A stretch of DNA of 11,202 nucleotides from JACRAR01 sp041674465 (GTDB lineage Bacteria > Pseudomonadota > Gammaproteobacteria > Burkholderiales > Rhodocyclaceae). The stretch spans positions 1 through 11,202 of the forward strand of contig JBAYVV010000130.1 of assembly GCA_041674465.1 (NCBI GenBank). The letters run 5' to 3'. The notes under the pieces are model-generated. The model saw nothing but the letters and a program-made list of their open reading frames with translations, had not been told where the DNA came from and made no database searches. The position numbers and the translations under genes were made by a program. This document shows positions 10,208 through 11,202 of the stretch, piece after piece. Positions within the stretch are counted from its first letter, which is position 1. Each line of letters opens with the position of its first letter.

Positions 10208-10226
10208 GATTTTATGAGACAGCCTC
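10208..10226 (-). repeat. MITE right terminal inverted repeat
   Basis: GATTTTATGAGACAGCCTC, the exact reverse complement of 9961-9979, followed directly by the right TTA duplication. Confidence 0.9.
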
Positions 10227-10229
10227 TTA
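10227..10229. repeat. Target-site duplication, right copy (TTA), also a stop codon
   Basis: TTA following the right inverted repeat. Read on the minus strand it is TAA, the stop codon of the convergent Bcr/CflA-type gene, so the duplication left that gene's end unchanged. Confidence 0.75.
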
Positions 10230-11202
10230 CAGGAGTGAGGTGCGCTGCGGCGCCCGGTACTGCCAGATTGCAATGGCGAAGACGCACAACCCCAGCAGCA
10301 GGAAACTCGCCATGCCGCCGGCCAAGGTCAGCGGCGTATCCCAGAGCAGCGGCGCCAATATTGCGGCGGCGAAGGCACTGCTGCCGGTTTGCATGACACC
10401 CTGGCAGCTCGAGGCCAGGCCGCGCTTTTCCGGAAACAGGTCGAGCGCCAGCAACTGCAGGCTGGGTACCGCCATCGCCATGCCGATGGTATAGAAGGGA
10501 AAGGGCAGGATCGCCCAGGGCAACTGTGCCTTGAACAGCAGGTTCATGGTCAGATTGGCCGCCGCTGCCAGGCACATGATGATGTAGCCGACGGCGATGG
10601 TGCGGCGCGGACTGAGCCGGCCGGCCAGGCGGCCCGAAATATACGAGCCGATCACCAGGCCGCCCACACAAGGTACGAAAAGCCAGGCGAAACCCTGCGG
10701 CGAAATGCCCAGATGCTGGGTGAGGAAGACCGGTGAAGACAGCACGTAAATGAACATGCCGAGGAAATTGAGGCTCAGCGCAGCCGACAGCGACACAAAT
10801 TCCACATTGCCGAAAACGCTGCGGTAGGAATGCCAGAGCCGCACCGGGTGCAGGCTTTGGCGCTTGTCCTGCGGCAGGGTCTCGGGCAGCCAGCGTAGTA
10901 CCGCCAGCCACAGCACGGCGCCAAACAAGGCCATGAAGGCGAAAATGCCGTGCCAGTCGAAGAAGGCATGGATCCATCCGCCGATCACCGGTGCCACAGC
11001 CGGACCGAGGGCGAACATCATGCTGATGCGCGCCATCAGCCGTTGCGCCGCCGGTCCGTCGAGCAAATCGCGCACGATCGCGCGGCTCACCACGATGCCG
11101 ACGCCTGCGCACAGCCCTTGCAGCGCACGACCGAGCCAGAGGTACTCGATGCGGGTAGCGAACACGCAGAACACCGAGGCCAGCACATACAGCGCCAGGC
11201 CG
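10227..11202 (-). CDS. Bcr/CflA-type MFS multidrug exporter (N-terminus cut by window edge)
   Basis: 324 codons are visible before the TAA at 10229-10227. The frame is open to the right edge (GLALYVLASVF precedes the first possible internal GTG at 11186), so the true start lies outside. Compared with the usual 390-400 residues, about 70-75 are missing, covering TM1, TM2 and motif A. The visible part begins around TM3. It shows the motif B-like stretch RALQGLCAGVGIVVSRAIVRD and the drug/H+ antiporter motif C region ALGPAVAPVIGGWI, both typical of the 12-helix DHA1 Bcr/CflA group, which expels drugs such as bicyclomycin or chloramphenicol by proton antiport. The actual substrate is unknown. It is convergent with the other MFS gene and separated from it only by the MITE. 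Confidence 0.88.
   Translation of the reverse strand, partial: GLALYVLASVFCVFATRIEYLWLGRALQGLCAGVGIVVSRAIVRDLLDGPAAQRLMARISMMFALGPAVAPVIGGWIHAFFDWHGIFAFMALFGAVLWLAVLRWLPETLPQDKRQSLHPVRLWHSYRSVFGNVEFVSLSAALSLNFLGMFIYVLSSPVFLTQHLGISPQGFAWLFVPCVGGLVIGSYISGRLAGRLSPRRTIAVGYIIMCLAAAANLTMNLLFKAQLPWAILPFPFYTIGMAMAVPSLQLLALDLFPEKRGLASSCQGVMQTGSSAFAAAILAPLLWDTPLTLAGGMASFLLLGLCVFAIAIWQYRAPQRTSLL

Larger units (their letters stand above)
9961..10226. mobile_element. 266-bp MITE, IS5/IS1031-like ends, TTA target duplication
   Basis: The element is bounded by perfect 19-base inverted repeats that continue imperfectly to about 30 bases, and is flanked by TTA on both sides (9958-9960 and 10227-10229). It encodes no transposase and is far too short to do so, so it is a non-autonomous element that depends on an enzyme supplied elsewhere. 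GAG termini plus a 3-base TNA duplication fit the IS1031 subgroup of the IS5 family; that assignment is from memory of family rules. Internally it holds two inverted-repeat arms, each enclosing a smaller hairpin (listed separately). It lies between two convergent MFS genes. Removing it with one TTA rejoins the genes cleanly, the strongest evidence that it is a real insertion. Confidence 0.85.

Noticed and set aside
9426..10217. 263-codon open frame running through the MFS gene and the MITE
   Set aside because: It is an out-of-frame shadow of the MFS permease extended by the high-GC MITE; it has no domain and no RBS.
9961..10226. CRISPR array or intrinsic terminator reading of the repeat block
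   Set aside because: The repeats are inverted, not direct, with no spacers. The hairpins lack a T-run. Matching TTA duplications point to a transposable element.
10180..11112. 310-codon minus-strand frame overlapping the Bcr/CflA-type gene
   Set aside because: It is a shadow frame with Arg/Gly/Pro-rich low-complexity composition. The alternative frame at 10227-11202 carries the MFS motifs and helices.

Overview
The window reads as high-GC proteobacterial chromosome. The B12-dependent methionine synthase, the LytS/LytTR pair, the GGDEF-EAL protein and the Bcr/CflA-type pump together suggest a betaproteobacterium, perhaps of the Rhodocyclales/Nitrosomonadales type. That placement is inference from gene style; no rRNA or other marker is present.

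Layout. Positions 1-3167 (minus strand) hold metH, cobalamin-dependent methionine synthase, cut by the left window edge within its C-terminal activation domain. A 206-base divergent intergenic region follows. Positions 3374-5474 (plus) hold a compact unit: a small putative exported protein of unknown function, a four-helix LytS/AlgZ-type sensor histidine kinase, and an overlapping LytTR-type response regulator. After a 108-base gap, positions 5583-8623 (plus) hold a periplasmic PstS-like substrate-binding protein and, 26 bases on, a membrane-bound PAS-GGDEF-EAL protein. No ABC permease or ATPase is present, so the binding protein probably acts as the sensory partner of the c-di-GMP enzyme, in the manner of NspS-MbaA. 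Positions 8662-9975 (plus) hold an MFS permease, and 10227-11202 (minus) hold a convergent Bcr/CflA-type MFS drug exporter that runs off the right edge.

The most distinctive item is a 266-base non-coding miniature transposable element (MITE) at 9961-10226. It has perfect 19-base terminal inverted repeats, a TTA target duplication and two internal hairpin arms. It sits exactly between the ends of the two convergent MFS genes. Removing it in silico together with one TTA copy restores a different natural end for the plus-strand gene and a 12-base tail-to-tail overlap of the two genes. The insertion therefore rewrote the last residues of one transporter and separated two previously overlapping genes.

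As a whole, the window joins one-carbon/methionine metabolism, two signalling modules (LytTR two-component and c-di-GMP) and two transporters. The signalling modules are adjacent and co-oriented, but the sequence does not prove that they act together.
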